Assembly: GCA_037179385.1 (NCBI GenBank)
Contig: CM074195.1
Location: 32,630,222-32,694,221, forward strand
Direction of reading: 5' to 3'
Source: Holothuria scabra
Taxonomy: Eukaryota > Echinodermata > Holothuroidea > Aspidochirotida > Holothuriidae
DNA length: 64,000 nt
The notes under the pieces are model-generated. The model was given only the letters and a program-made list of their open reading frames with translations. It was not told the DNA's origin and ran no database searches. The translations under genes and the position numbers were made by a program. Numbering within the stretch: position 1 is the stretch's first letter; each line of letters starts with the position of its first letter. Positions 1 through 11,093 of this stretch are shown here, one piece after another.

Positions 1-1394
1 GGGGATGTGCTCCCACTTCTCTTCATTTCAAGCACAAGGCTCCCTTTTTAATAAATTTACTCCTCATACATGGGAAGTAAAGTAGAAATTGCGTGACCCG
101 CGAATAACGTACTCCCTTTCACTGCCCTATATTCTGACACCTGTTGTTCGACACCCCTATGTTCCGACAATCTCTATTCATCTAAATTTGATTGAGTTGT
201 CGGAATATAGGGGTTGTCGGAATTGTCGGCTAGGACTGTAACTCAACTCTCTGGCGAAGGTGTAGCAGTCGACCGATGACAATGACCTGAAATGTTCATG
301 CACAGCTCCCCATTCATAGTTTCACTGTTATCTGTTACTGGGTGGGACTTTACGGAGTTTTCAAACTCGTTTAAAACTGAAGAACCGCGCCGAACCGTGC
401 GTAGACTACGCTAGTTTCCTTACTAAACTGGCAGACATACCGCTCCTTCACGTACAGCATATTTTTGTACGTGTTTGGATGTAGTGGTCCATCTCGCCCA
501 TTTGGCGCTTAAGACTCTTTGATAGCCTCTGAACCGAGTGGATGGCAGCATATTGCCATGTAAACATTGCATTATATCATGAAGGACCTTCTTTAGCCTG
601 AATTTACACACAACAGTTTCCCGGAAGAGCGAGAAGGAGCGATGTTTTGCAACAACTGAATGGTTTAACGAAATAAAAGACCTCCTGTCCTTAGGTTACT
701 CAAAAATGGTTCAAAAGTCGCAACTTATGGCATTCGTTAGTCGTTAGAATTTGTAAAATTGTGAGTATTCCCGAATACCCTACGCTACTACAGTAACGGT
801 TAGTAAGTTACTGACTGAGTTATACTGCTAGGCCGGCCTATCCTCGTAGCTTTAGTGTGTAACGTTAGGCCTTGCCTCGGTCTATCTAACGTTAGTAAAA
901 AGATGAGAAGCGCTAACTGTTAGGCCTAGCTACAGCCTACCTTCTAGGCCTAGGCTAGGCCACTATAAATTTTGACCATGTTTGGTGCAGTTATATTGAT
1001 AGCAAATTATGGGCATTAGCTGCCAATGAGATTGAAGAATTTACCTTGAAGTTGCACACTCAAGCAGGATAGCTTCAGGAATGTTTTATTACAAATTACA
1101 AAGTGTACAGACTGCAGGGGGTTTGAAATTGAATTGACATGAGGCCATAGGCCAGACTAGGGAGGGAATGTCAGACCCCATATGGTAGGCCTATAAATAT
1201 AAACTCATTCATATGATAATGTTGCTTTTATTCCATCAGAAATTACTCATTCTACTTTAACCCCAAATTGATTGAACTCTCTTATCCCTAAACATACCCC
1301 AGGTAGGTGATAATCATTGAATGAAACCTGCCTAACGTTAGGCTAGGCTAGTTGGGACCCTAAGCAAAACCCAGTTTCAGTTCGACTCTAGGCC
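1..1394. other. Gene-free 5' segment
   Basis: No coding region or RNA gene is supported here. There is an imperfect hairpin: 149-170 is nearly the reverse complement of 197-219, sharing the core ATAGGGG. From about 780 to 1400 the sequence is rich in short words such as CCTAGGC and AACGTTAG, a texture I associate with echinoderm and hemichordate intergenic DNA. That association is an impression, not a measurement. Confidence 0.5.
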
Positions 1395-1405
1395 TAATTG
1401 GGTTT

Positions 1406-2117
1406 ATGTTCTCAATTGGCATCATTTACCGTTCACCTAACTCTGGTGCTGATAATAATCAGAATTTGCTTCAAAGTTTGAAGAATCTTTCTTCCAAGAG
1501 GGCGGTTGTGTTTGGGGATTTCAACTTTCCTGATATTGATTGGCATTTATGCACTAGCGGGCCACATGGGAGGGAGTTTCTTGGGGCGGTGTCTGATTGT
1601 TTCCTCACTCAGCATGTTCTGTTTCCCACTCGTGAGGATAATTGTTTAGATTTGGTGTTAAGTACTGATGAAAATCTGGTCAGAAATTTGAGGAGTGGTG
1701 GTAAGGTTGGATGTAGTGACCATGACCTTATTAGTTTTGACATTTGTTGTTTCAGTAAACCTCCAAGTAGTGACAAAACTGTTCTTGACTTCAGTAAAGC
1801 TAATTTTAGTCATGCAAAAGAGGAGCTTAGCATAGACTGGGTTGCACATTTGTCTCATTTAGGTCCTGCTGAAGCTTGGAATTTTTTCAGCAGTACTGTT
1901 TCTGATATTACAAAGTTATGTATACCACTCAAGAAGGCTCGGGTGAAAAGTAGGCCTATTTGGATTTCTAGGGAGGTACTCAGGGCAACTAGGAAGAAAC
2001 GTAAGTGTTGGCGACGTTATAAGGCCAGCAAGGATTCTGATGACTTAAGTGCCTACAAGAGTCAAGAGGTCTTAGTTAAAAATTTGGTTAAGGACACTAA
2101 AGCTAGGTTTGAAAAAA
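1406..2117 (+). pseudogene. LINE endonuclease domain fragment
   Basis: This is the C-terminal part of an APE-type endonuclease, which nicks target DNA to prime reverse transcription. GDFNFPDIDW is the Asp/Asn-bearing strand, and SDHDLISF carries the catalytic SDH triad. A basic linker follows (RKKRKCWRRYKASK). The N-terminal endonuclease motifs (the usual Glu) are absent because the copy is truncated upstream. The frame is lost near 2112 at an A6 run; one more A would continue into the next fragment as ...FEKKLASEVK.... The first ATG is an internal methionine, not a true start. Confidence 0.85.
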
Positions 2118-2118
2118 G

Positions 2119-2530
2119 TTGGCCAGTGAGGTTAAGATTAACCCAAAATCTTTCCATGCCTATGTTAGGTCTAAGCAGCATGTTAAGGAGGGGGTTGGGC
2201 CACTTCATGATGTGAATGGTTCATTAGTTAGTGATCATCAGGATATGGCTAATTTGTTAAATGATTATTTTGTATCTGTTTTTACCAAGGAGTCATCTGT
2301 CATGGGGATTTGTAGGGGTTCTGATATCCCTTCTTCAATGAGTGACATTGTGTTCTCTGAGGAGCTGGTTCTGAAAAAATTAAAGAGTTTGAAGGCAAGT
2401 AAGGCTCCTGGGCCAGATGGGATCCATCCCGCCATCCTTCATGAATGCTCTGAGGTTTTATCAGTTCCACTATCAATTATTTTTCAGAAATGTCTTGACT
2501 CAAATTTTGTTCCTACTGATCATGGGTTGC
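2119..2530 (+). pseudogene. LINE RT N-terminal fragment (fingers)
   Basis: This continues the LINE polyprotein in the next frame. It covers the linker and the first RT block, with KAPGPDGIHPAILHE (RT motif 1/2 region) and VPLSIIFQKCLDSNFVP. The expected next block, a Trp-x-x-Ala-Asn-Val-Thr-Pro stretch, is found in the following frame starting near 2521. The break lies around GATCATGGG and can be explained by two extra bases or one lost base. Confidence 0.85.
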
Positions 2531-3595
2531 TAATGTCACTCCAATTTTTAAAAAGGGGGATCGGAGCTCACCTTGTAATTACAGGCCAGTCAGTTTAACT
2601 AGTGTTGTGTGCAAAATTATGGAATCCTTAATCAAGGACTGTTTGCTAAAGCATCTCTTAGATAATGGGTTACTCAATCTAACTCAGCATGGTTTCCTAC
2701 CCAGTAGATCTTGTGTTACAAATTTGCTAAGCTTTCTTGAGGATGTTTCTTTGTCTCTCGATTCAGGTTCCAGTGTGGGCGTCATTTACCTTGACTTCCA
2801 AAAAGCTTTTGACAAAGTACCTCTAGGTAGACTCATGGTAAAATTGCATAGGTTAGGCATCATGGGCAAGTGCGCTCAGTGGATCAATTCGTGGCTCAAT
2901 GGTAGGTCTCAGAGAGTTGTTGTCAATGGAAATTTTTCTTCCTGGAAAGAAGTCTCAAGTGGTGTACCACAAGGTTCTGTTCTTGGCCCACTTCTTTTCT
3001 TAATTTTCATAAATGATATTGATAGCTCTATCACTTCCAGTATAAGTAAGTTTGCTGATGATACAAAGCTCTATAGGAAGGTTGGAGGAAAGGATGATTC
3101 TTTATTGCTTCAGAAAGATCTGGATAGGTTATTTTCATGGTCTCAGACTTGGCAAATGTCTTTTAATGCTGATAAGTGCAAAGTCCTCCACTTTGGTTCT
3201 AAGAATCCCCACCATGATTATACTATGAATGGTACTAATTTGAACAAAGTGACTTCTGAGAAAGACCTTGGTGTAGTTATTACAAGAGATTTGAAGTCAT
3301 CTAGGCAATGTGCAGCTACTGCTGCAAGGGCAAATAGGGTGCTTGGGTTGATCAGGAGGAATTTTAAGAGTTTTAGTAAAGAAATTGTGCTAAATTTGTA
3401 TAAGCAGCTGGTTCGACCCCATCTCGACTATGCTGCACAGGCCTGGAGTCCCTTCTTTGAAAAGGACAAATTGCTTTTAGAGCAAGTTCAGAAGAGAGCT
3501 ACCCGACTCATACCTGAGGTTAAAAATCTACCTTATTCCCAAAGGCTTAAGCTGCTTGGGCTTACCACTTTGGAGCTGAGAAGGATTAGGGGGAC
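2521..3595 (+). pseudogene. LINE reverse transcriptase core
   Basis: This is the catalytic RT. In order: NVTPIFKKGD and NYRPVSLTSV, the first catalytic aspartate in YLDFQKAFDKV, the GVPQGSVLGPLLFLIFINDI loop and the second catalytic pair in FADDTKLY. The thumb follows (FNADKCKVLHFG, RPHLDYAAQAWSP, VQKRATRLIPE). All three catalytic Asp residues are present, so only the frameshifts disable it. No start codon is needed because this is an internal segment. The frame ends at 3592-3595, where a G5 run (G6 expected) moves reading into the next frame. Confidence 0.92.
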
Positions 3596-3859
3596 ATGCT
3601 CCAGGTATACAAATTTCTATCTGAAGGGAATCCTTTGTTAGCTTGCAGTTATTTAAAGGTCCAGAGTAATCCTCGGGTTAGAGGCCATTGCAAAAAGCTT
3701 GAAAAGTCTTTTGCTAGACTTGACATTAGGAAGTTCAGTTTCTCTCATAGGGTTGTTAGTGAGTGGAATAGCCTGCCTGAGTGGGTTGTTAACTCCACAT
3801 CAGTGCACCGTTTTAAGGTTAATATTGACAAGTTTTTCCATGACTGTGGTAGAATCTAA
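3596..3859 (+). pseudogene. LINE C-terminal domain
   Basis: This is the last part of the LINE ORF, with the CR1/L2-style ending RKFSFSHRVVSEWNSLP followed by a region ending in DKFFHDCGRI and a TAA stop. It is read in a different frame from the RT core. Restoring one G at 3589-3593 would give a continuous R-G-D-M-L-Q junction. The segment from the stop to the TTATG tail is only about 105 bp, so the 3' UTR is short. Confidence 0.85.
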
Positions 3860-3964
3860 TCTTTCTGGGCTCTTTAGGTGTTGGTGGTTTGCTTTGTTTT
3901 GGGGGGTTTTTGGATTACAGGGCATCTTATGGGGCCTTTACAGCCCTCCTTTGCCCTTGAACCT

Positions 3965-3988
3965 GTTATGTTATGTTATGTTATGTTA
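3965..3988 (+). repeat. (TTATG)n LINE tail
   Basis: Four to five TTATG units lie directly after the LINE 3' UTR. Tail repeats of this kind mark the 3' end in CR1/L2-like elements, which lack a poly(A) tail. Confidence 0.8.
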
Positions 3989-4095
3989 ATTACAGGATAA
4001 GGTTTAGGCATAGAAGGCCTGATGAGGATAGGGTTACGCATAGTATTAGTAGGCCTAGGCTAAATGAGGTTTGGGTTATGTACTTACTATGCATA

Positions 4096-4393
4096 TTAAA
4101 GCACCAAATCTCTCACCCCAAACTGCAATTTTGGTACGCAATTCTCAATTGGCTCAGCCCTCTGATTGAGAGCTAATTCAAACAATGCAGAGTAACAAAG
4201 GTTATGTTACACAGTGCTCAGGAACAGTAAGTACTGAGAGTGTTATAAAAATTGAGTTTTTCTATACACACATTGAAGCAATAAACTGAAATTGTATCTG
4301 GATGAGGATGAACTTCAGACAATTGTGGGAGGGGCTTAAGTAAGAAGGTTAGGAGAATTGGTAATGTTTTGGTTGAGAAAACTGGACTTTTAA
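4096..4393 (+). mobile_element. MITE family A (TTAA-flanked), copy 1
   Basis: A short non-autonomous element of about 300 bp. It is bounded by TTAA at both ends with terminal inverted repeats built on CTCTCACCCCAAAC at one end and its complement at the other; the right-hand repeat is degraded here. Internal landmarks shared by the family are TGAGATTGTATCTGGATGAG (diverged here) and ATTTCAGACAATTGTGGGAG. TTAA target duplications suggest the piggyBac type, but no transposase is present. Confidence 0.8.
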
Positions 4394-6242
4394 ATACTGG
4401 GTAAGGGTTAGGATAGCAGCATGTACATACATAGGTATGCAATGTCCGGGTATGGAAACCCAGTCACTCTCAAAATCAACGTCCTTCTCTAGCTGCATAA
4501 TATGCATCTATATTTGAATTGGGCGACCTAGACTTTCCGAGGGGGGGGGGATCTGTTAGTTTCTGCCCTTTGTAGTTCCTGCCAGTTACTTTCCCCCCTA
4601 AAAATCTTGGGGCGGAGAGAATGTTTGAAGTTGCATGTGTTAAAAATAACTTTTAATTTAAAATTTCAAATCCAAACTTGTACCACATGACAATGAAATT
4701 TGTGGATACAATAGGCTTAAAACTTTCTCAGCATCCTCATCAAAAAGGATGAATTGTATGTTCATTTGTTAAACGTTAATTATAGTCACAGACTTCTGAT
4801 TTTTTTATGTATAGTGTGTGTGTCTATGAGCAGGCTTAGCTGAATGTGAGAACAATTGTTCACAGTGCTGAACATTGTATACCTGTCTGTAAGTAGGAAT
4901 TGGTATAATATTTAAAGTCTACAGTGAGAATGTTGCTTAGAGAGATGTCAGCATGGCAGTAACGAGTGTTGCACTGAGTATTGAAAGACATTGATGATGT
5001 TTGAAACTTACCAGAAAAGTTGATGAAATCTTCATTTGATGCACAAGTAACTCTGACATTCCATTCCACTACTTTCTGCCCCCAAAAGGATCTTTTCTGC
5101 TAAAAATAAAAAGGGCTGGAAATAGTGTTTGCACCGGGGTACCCGACCGAAGGTTTTTACTACCCGGGTAGAAAATTACTGTATTTAGTAACAAAAAGTG
5201 AAATGGTAAAGACCAAATAGGCTAGGACCCTACCCACTAAGAATATTTTTGCTAAAACTAACCCTTACAGTAGATGACTGGAAGTAACCTTTCCCAGGCA
5301 TTGTGCTTACGATGCAAGTTTTTAATCCTCATATGTCTGGAGATGTGTGCTGCATGTATGCATCTGTGGGTGTAGACTGCAGTACCTGGGTAATGTCTTG
5401 GGGTCAGCCTGCATACTGTAAGGTATGTATACAAGTGCTGTTGTGTAAAGCTGCAAAATGGCTACTGGTTACACAGTCACTTTTGATATGCACTATTGTG
5501 GCAGTCCTGAGCAAACTGAATTGGTTTTGCAGGGCAGCTGCTAAAGTTTCCACGTATATGGATATTGTCCATCTGCCCATCTTCATGCTGCCAGGATGCA
5601 GTTGCAACAATCAGTGCAACATTACTGCACATTATTGGTCTGACCTGGGAGCAATGATACATTACTGAATGTGTACAATTTGCTGTAACTGCATCTATGT
5701 GGAGTTGTTCTGCTGCAAACCTACGGTCCAAAGTTTTTGGGATGAGATACCTTTTGTGCGGTTGAAATGCAAATGATGAATCACCTGCACAGGGCAAACT
5801 TTCCAATCTGGCACACAAGTTGTGGCCCACCCAGCTTTCTCCCCAGATTTGGCACTGAACAGGCTGTGCACTACATTACATGTCCTGGTCACATAACACT
5901 CCATTTCACAGCCCCAAGACCACTAACACTGTTCAAATCCTAAACCATCCAACTCCTGCGAGGGTCGTCATCTCTCAGTGTTTGTTGTGATTTTTTATTC
6001 TTCTGAGGTTTGGCTCGGTTTTTCTGTTTTCTGATATTGGAGTGGGGATAATTGTCTCTTCACTGCAAAATATTTTTTCTTTAAAAATATACTATACATT
6101 AAAAACCTGTGTATGTTCTTTTTGTTTTACAGTTAATATTACCAACCACTTGGAGAGAAGAGAATAGAAAAAGGAAACCACAGTCCAGGTTGATTTATCT
6201 TTTCTTGTCTAGTGAAACTGTCTTTGTCTCTGAATATTCATC
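4394..6242. other. Gene-free upstream region of UBE2J2
   Basis: No coding sequence is supported. The UBE2J2 promoter and at least part of its 5' UTR must lie here or further upstream. Pyrimidine-rich acceptor candidates end at about 6132 (TTTTGTTTTACAG) and 6212 (TTTTCTTGTCTAG). Either could begin the exon that carries the start codon, so a non-coding first exon further upstream is plausible. No TATA box could be assigned. Confidence 0.4.
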
Positions 6243-6367
6243 ATGGGTAGCACAAAACGTATCAACACTACTGCCACCAACCGCCTGAAGCAAGACTACA
6301 TCCGCATAACAAAGGATCCAGTCCCATATGTCACTGCAGCTCCACTTCCCTCCAATATTTTGGAATG
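6243..6367 (+). CDS. UBE2J2: UBE2J2 coding exon 1
   Basis: Start of a ubiquitin-conjugating enzyme E2 J2 (Ubc6-like). Such an enzyme takes ubiquitin from E1 on its active-site cysteine and passes it to substrates with ER-membrane E3 ligases in ER-associated degradation. The four exons (6243-6367, 7611-7754, 9967-10186, 11718-11951) join without a frame break into 240 residues; human UBE2J2 is 259. This exon gives residues 1-41 plus two bases of Trp42, including RLKQDYIRI, DPVPYV and LPSNILEW, which are nearly identical to the vertebrate protein. ATG 6243 is chosen because the protein then begins like known orthologs (M-x-S-T-x-x-R). The exon ends at a GTGATT donor, phase 2. Confidence 0.95.
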
Positions 6368-6532
6368 GTGATTGAGAATATGTTTCTTTGTTTAGTTTTT
6401 TTTTTTTTTGAAAAGCAGTTAACTTGAAATACCATGAGTTACTGCACCCACTGTATAATATGCATGTATGTTTTGAATGTTGATTTCCCTGAAGAGCAGT
6501 TACACTTGCCAGTGACCTCCATAAAATGATTG

Positions 6533-7105
6533 ACTGCCTAGTCAAGTGGTTAGAACATCCATCTTGTAGCCAGGAGGTCTGAAGTTCCTTTCCTGGCTGG
6601 TTCATACCAAAGGCTTAAATGACTGAGACTACAAGTACTGCCATTGTACCTGGTCCTGCTTCTCAGCATAAGCAGTGAAGTAGGGAAACAAACCAGTAAG
6701 CCACAACTAAAGTAGAAAAAAAAAATGGAGGAAAAAAGGGGAGGCAGTGGTTTGCACAATTTAAAGGGCCAATCCTCTCACCCCAAACTACACTTCTTGT
6801 AGGGGGTAACAACTGTTTGATTTACTTCTAATTCAAGCAATGCAGAATATCAAACCTGGTATTATACAGCATGAACTGTACTGAGAGTGTTTTCATTATA
6901 CACATTGAGCTTTTCTGTACTCGCCCTGAAGCAGTATAAACTGAGATTGTATCTGGATGAGGATGAATTTCATGCAATTGTGGGAGGGACTTGAGTAAGG
7001 TTAGGAGAATTGGTACTGTTGGGGGTGATAGAATTGGTCCTTTAAACCAACTGGTTAGAAACGGAGCTGTAAAACTTCACTTACTGTAAACTAGCTACCT
7101 AACCA
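6533..7105 (+). mobile_element. tRNA-derived SINE, split by a MITE
   Basis: The head resembles a tRNA gene, with an A-box-like stretch (GTCAAGTGGTTAGAACATCC) and a degenerate B-box position. The family body follows: CATTGTACCTGG, AGCATAAGCAG and GCCACAACT. The tail, CCAACTGGTTAGAAAC then GAGCTGTAAAACT, resumes at 7046 after the family A MITE. The same body and tail recur near 23500, 36850, 38260 and 53020, which supports a SINE family. Confidence 0.75.
6761..7045 (+). mobile_element. MITE family A, copy 2 (inside a SINE)
   Basis: TTAA at 6761-6764 and 7042-7045 flank a body that begins AGGGCCAATCCTCTCACCCC and ends with GGTGATAGAATTGGTCCT. The termini are inverted repeats. It sits inside the SINE in UBE2J2 intron 1, so it inserted after the SINE did. 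Confidence 0.88.
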
Positions 7106-7610
7106 TCCATCATGTGTGTGTTGTAAATTGCAAAGAAAATTTAAGTGTCATTATCTTTGGCTTAATGGGAAGTGTGGGGTGTATAGGGCGATTCAGTAAT
7201 TAATGAGGACTTAGAGGAAGTTTAGGAGTGATATTCTATCATTTTATTGCTTCTTAAATGCTGTTTGTAAGGACAGGAGCCTGCTATGGCCTTGACAGTC
7301 ATTCTCCAGCCTTAGCTTGAAACATTGCAGCTTTGAATTAAACTCTGCCTTTATTTTCTCAGTATGTTGTTTATACATATATATGGTTTATAAAAATGTT
7401 GTGGAGTAGGTCAAAGTATTTGACCCAAATTACTGTAAGCAATGATGAAGAACAAAACTTATCAGGAATAGAATATTGCCACATGAGGCTAGCAAGTATG
7501 CCAAGTTTAGAAAAGCAGAATGTGTATAAAATTTTATGCAAAGCAAACCTTCTCCCATTCTGCATAATATATTAATATTGGAACAATGTTCTATCTTTTC
7601 TCGTCTTTAG

Positions 7611-7754
7611 GCATTATGTTGTGAGAGGACCAGAGAAAACACCGTATGAGGGCGGTCTTTATCATGGAAAACTAATATTTCCTCGAGAATTTCCATTTAA
7701 ACCACCAAGTATTTACATGATAACTCCCAATGGAAGATTTAAGTGCAATACAAG
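7611..7754 (+). CDS. UBE2J2: UBE2J2 coding exon 2
   Basis: Completes Trp42 and encodes residues 43-89 plus two bases of Arg90. It contains the E2 core strands [22 protein letters not shown] and [10 protein letters not shown], then [10 protein letters not shown]. In most E2 enzymes the last block has His-Pro-Asn; the J family has Thr-Pro-Asn here, and this copy keeps that hallmark. The acceptor is TTTAG at 7610 and the donor GTAATG at 7755. Confidence 0.95.
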
Positions 7755-9966
7755 GTAATGTATAGATATTTTATCCAGGGTGCCTGCCACTTACAAAAGT
7801 TATAAAATTCTGCATACTTAGCCTGAAAGGGTCAGGAGATGTTGCTGTTGTGTGTTTAAAATTAAATCATTGCATTGAAAAAAAAATACTCTGTTATGAT
7901 CACTCCTGACTATTTTCAGAATTCAGTATCATTCAGAGCTGCCAACTGTTGAGATTTAGGAGGAACAGTTCTGCTTTTTTAGCTTTAAATTTAGCATGAT
8001 CTGATTTTTATTTGTCATATTCCAATTTCCTGCACCAAAGGTCTACATGTATTTGTAGGCAATTTTTTCATGTAACTTCGACCTGATTGGGTAAAAGGAT
8101 TAGAGCAAAACAGTCACCACAGGTATAAAATGCAGAGGAAACTTGTACTAGCACTGCTTACTTTATAAATATTGTTGGCTAAGGTTCCCTTTTTTTTTAA
8201 CTGCTTACCATGTTACAGAAGAGTCTTTTTGGAACTCCTTGAATTATAGAATGCTAGTAGAGGGTGGTTGCCTCCAAAAGGTTTATGATAAGCAGTACAT
8301 TGGAGTGTTGTTCTTCTTTTTCATTTTACAATGTTGCCAGCTTTGATCATGACTGACCACAGTGTATGGTCACAATGTTAGCACTTAAATCGTCATGTAA
8401 CAAACTGGTTAGTGCAGTTTGAGGTGACCTGGGCTTAACACTCTTAAAATGTGACCTTGCACTCACACAGTAACTGTACTGTAAAATAAACAATTATTTG
8501 GAATGTAAAAAGAAAACAAGGGTGAACCAATTTTTTGCATCTTTTCTTGCATGTGTACTGTACCATGGTGGTGGCATGGAGGCCAAAACTGAGGGGCTGA
8601 AGGGCTGATCACTGTTCAGTCATTTTCTGAACAAATAGAGTGTGCAAGTGATGTCTTATTTAGTATAAATAATATTGATACAAGTGATTTCAAAACGTTA
8701 CATTGTACCAGGGTTTCCATCAGAGGGGGAAGGGGGGATTTGTCCCCCCTTTCCAGAAGAAGGTGGGTAAAATCCCCCCTTTTAATTTCCATAAAAATTA
8801 GAAAATTGTCAATATCTTGGTTTCTTACTTAAAAAGATGACACTTCTGTAGCAATGTTCCAACTTACACAAATAGATGGCCTTTAAAACCTTTAAATTGC
8901 ACCTTACAGGAGCCTGGAATCAAGCTTTTGTCCCCCTGAACCCACTCATAACTTTAGCCTAGGACAGCATCAATTTGGACTTGGGGTTTAGCAGTAATAA
9001 ATCCCCCCCCCTTTTTTTTTGTTTCTGGCGGAATCCCTGTGTACATATTATTAACATCATCTTCTTTACATTTCACTTTATGTGGAATAGTTTTTGCTTC
9101 TTGGGGGCTTTTCACTCAAGAACACTTGAATATGAACACACAACAACTGATTCCAAGTTTAGAGACTTGCTGATGGGACAGTTTCTGTGGTATCTTTACA
9201 TGTGGGATTTTATTATCATGCACCTACAATGAAAGGTAACTAGTACCTTAGTTTGCCAAGCATTCAGAAGTGCTGGTCAATTGTCCTGGACAGTCATTCA
9301 AAGAAATTATTTGGCAACCATGAAATGCCTTTTTAAAAATGCTGTTCTTTTGTCACAATTGAATTATCCATCATGCATGCAGATAACCAAACAGATCAGT
9401 GCACATGAAGGTCAAATCAACACTCCTGCCCCTCCGTTTGAGCCTCGGTGAAGTTGGAGCATCTTACAGTGTGGGATAGGAGTTTTGAATCTATGTTTAG
9501 TGGTCATTGCAAAGCTTGCAGCGGCATTAGAGTTCAACAGGTGTGCACTCAGGTGTGTCTCGTTGACAGAGCAGAGACAAGTTTTCATTCTTGAGCCCTT
9601 CCAAATTTTCCACCACAGGCTTCAACTTGAACTTAATCTGATGTACAGTATCTTTCAGTTTACTGTATATCTAGACAACAATTTCTAGTTTTTAGGCTGT
9701 TTTGTGAGTGTCCAATTTCAGTAGCCTGCCAGATAGGAGTCTTTCTAGTAAACCATTTAAAAGTCCTAGAGAGCCGAGAAAATTTCCCAACAGAGCTTTG
9801 AAAATGTTTAGCACTCACAAAATCTATAGCTCTAAAACATTGATGAAGCTGTGCTTGGGCAATTTTTGACATAATGCAAAGGCATTGGACCTATACTTGT
9901 ATACTGATCAGCTAGAAAACAGCATGTAAGCTTTAATAAGCTAAATAAATGTTTCTTTTTGTCTAG
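7755..9966. other. UBE2J2 intron 2
   Basis: An intron of 2.2 kb ending in a TTTCTTTTTGTCTAG acceptor. It holds a probable hAT-like fragment at 8710-9043. The remaining sequence shows no gene. Confidence 0.85.
8710..9043. mobile_element. Probable hAT-like short element
   Basis: The ends are imperfect inverted repeats: CAGGGTTTCCATCAGAGG on the left, and TCTGGCGGAATCCCTG on the right reads as CAGGGATTCCGCCAGA on the other strand. C-rich tracts (CCCCCC) lie just inside both ends. TGTAC abuts both ends, which is shorter than the 8 bp expected for hAT elements, so the superfamily is uncertain. Confidence 0.5.
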
Positions 9967-10186
9967 GTTATGTTTATCAATTAGTGACTTTCATCCAGAC
10001 ACCTGGAATCCAGCTTGGTCAGTCTCCACTATTCTTACAGGACTTTTGAGCTTCATGGTCGAAAAAAACCCAACGTTGGGTAGCATTGACACATCAGACT
10101 ACACAAAGAGACAACTGGCTGTTAACAGTTGGGAATTTAATCTTAAAAATCAAACCTTTGTGGAATTATTTCCAGATATTGCAGAG
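9967..10186 (+). CDS. UBE2J2: UBE2J2 coding exon 3 (active-site exon)
   Basis: Completes Arg90 and encodes residues 91-163. The catalytic cysteine is Cys92 in RLCLSISDFHPDTWNPAW; the equivalent human position is Cys94. The following WSVSTILTGLLSFM and TSDYTKRQLA blocks are typical of UBE2J2. The exon ends in phase 0 at a strong GTGAGT donor. Nothing essential is missing, so the enzyme should be active. Confidence 0.96.
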
Positions 10187-10332
10187 GTGAGTTTGTCGTG
10201 TTCATATCTCATGGGTGATCATCTTCCAGCATTTTCCATATTCATGTCTGGTTTGACCACATGGATTGTAGACTTTGAGTTGTGAGCAAAAAGTTATATA
10301 AGGGTAAAAGCAGCTTCTTTAACCTTTGCTTT

Positions 10333-10558
10333 TTAGTCTGCCCAGTTGGGGTTACCCTTTTTAGACAGCCCAGTTGGGGTTACCCTTTTTAGACGGCCAA
10401 GTTGGGGTTACCCTTTTTAGACGGCCCAGTTGGGGTTACCCTTTTTAGACGGCCCAGTTGGGGTTACCCTTTTTAGACGGCCCAGTTGGGGTTACCCTTT
10501 TTAGACGGCCCAGTTGGGGTTACCCTTTTTAGACGGCCCAGTCGGGGTTACCTTTTTT
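10333..10558 (+). repeat. 28-bp minisatellite in UBE2J2 intron 3
   Basis: Eight copies of a 28-bp unit built of AGACGGCCCAGT, TGGGGTTACCC and TTTTT, nearly identical except in the first and last copies. It starts about 150 bp after the exon 3 donor. There are no spacers, so it is a plain tandem repeat and not a CRISPR array. Near-identity of units implies recent expansion, and such tracts usually vary in copy number. Confidence 0.95.
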
Positions 10559-11093
10559 CCACCATATTGTCCAGAATAACAGTTCATGAATGAAGAAGTT
10601 ATTACTGTTTTTCCACTATCCTTTGATCCACAAGTCATTGTTATATCCAGTGCAGTAAAAGAAAACCCTGCCTTGAAAATCACATATTGATAGAGGTCTG
10701 GCAAGTTTAGATCAGGTATTGTAGCAAAACTGGTTCTTTAAAGCTGTATCTATCTTTTTTATCTACTGATAAGACTTTTGTACCCAGTTTGCTGTAGTTC
10801 TTCTGTACTGTTTTCTGACACTGGCAAATCAAGTCACGACAAGAAAAAAAGTCAACAAATCAAGATGTAGAGTCAAGAATTTGACTTTTGATGGAACTTT
10901 GTTTTGTCAATCCATGTCCCTTTTAAGCCACCGTACAGTACATAGCAGCAAATTAATGACTAGAAGATGCTAGGATAGGTTCTTCAGTGCTCACACTTGA
11001 GTTCATGATTTCATGGTCCCACAATCAATTGGTAAATTCTGCAAAGTTACAGTGATAGCTGTGTGAAGGTAATTCCTAGACCCTTTTTCTACA

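Larger units (their letters stand above)
1395..3990 (+). mobile_element. CR1/L2-like non-LTR retrotransposon, 5'-truncated
   Basis: This LINE copy keeps the C-terminal half of an apurinic-type endonuclease, a whole reverse transcriptase and a short C-terminal region. It ends at a run of TTATG units near 3965-3988, which fits the short 3' tail repeats of CR1/L2-type elements. Landmarks are GDFNFPDIDW and SDHD (endonuclease), APGPDGIHP, YLDFQKAFD, GVPQGSVLGP and FADD (RT), and the C-terminal block FSFSHRVVSEWNSLP. The start is truncated inside the endonuclease. Three frame changes break the ORF, each equivalent to losing one base or gaining two. Two of them fall in homopolymers, so an assembly error or recent mutation is as likely as old decay. 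The subfamily call (CR1/L2 clade) rests on motif style only. Confidence 0.9.
6368..7610. other. UBE2J2 intron 1
   Basis: The intron runs from GTGATT to a TTTCTCGTCTTTAG acceptor. It contains a tRNA-derived SINE (about 6533-7105) interrupted by a family A MITE (6761-7045). The rest shows no feature. Confidence 0.85.

Noticed and set aside
10333..10558. CRISPR-like repeat array
   Set aside because: The 28-bp units are directly tandem with no unique spacers, in an intron of an animal gene. It is a minisatellite.
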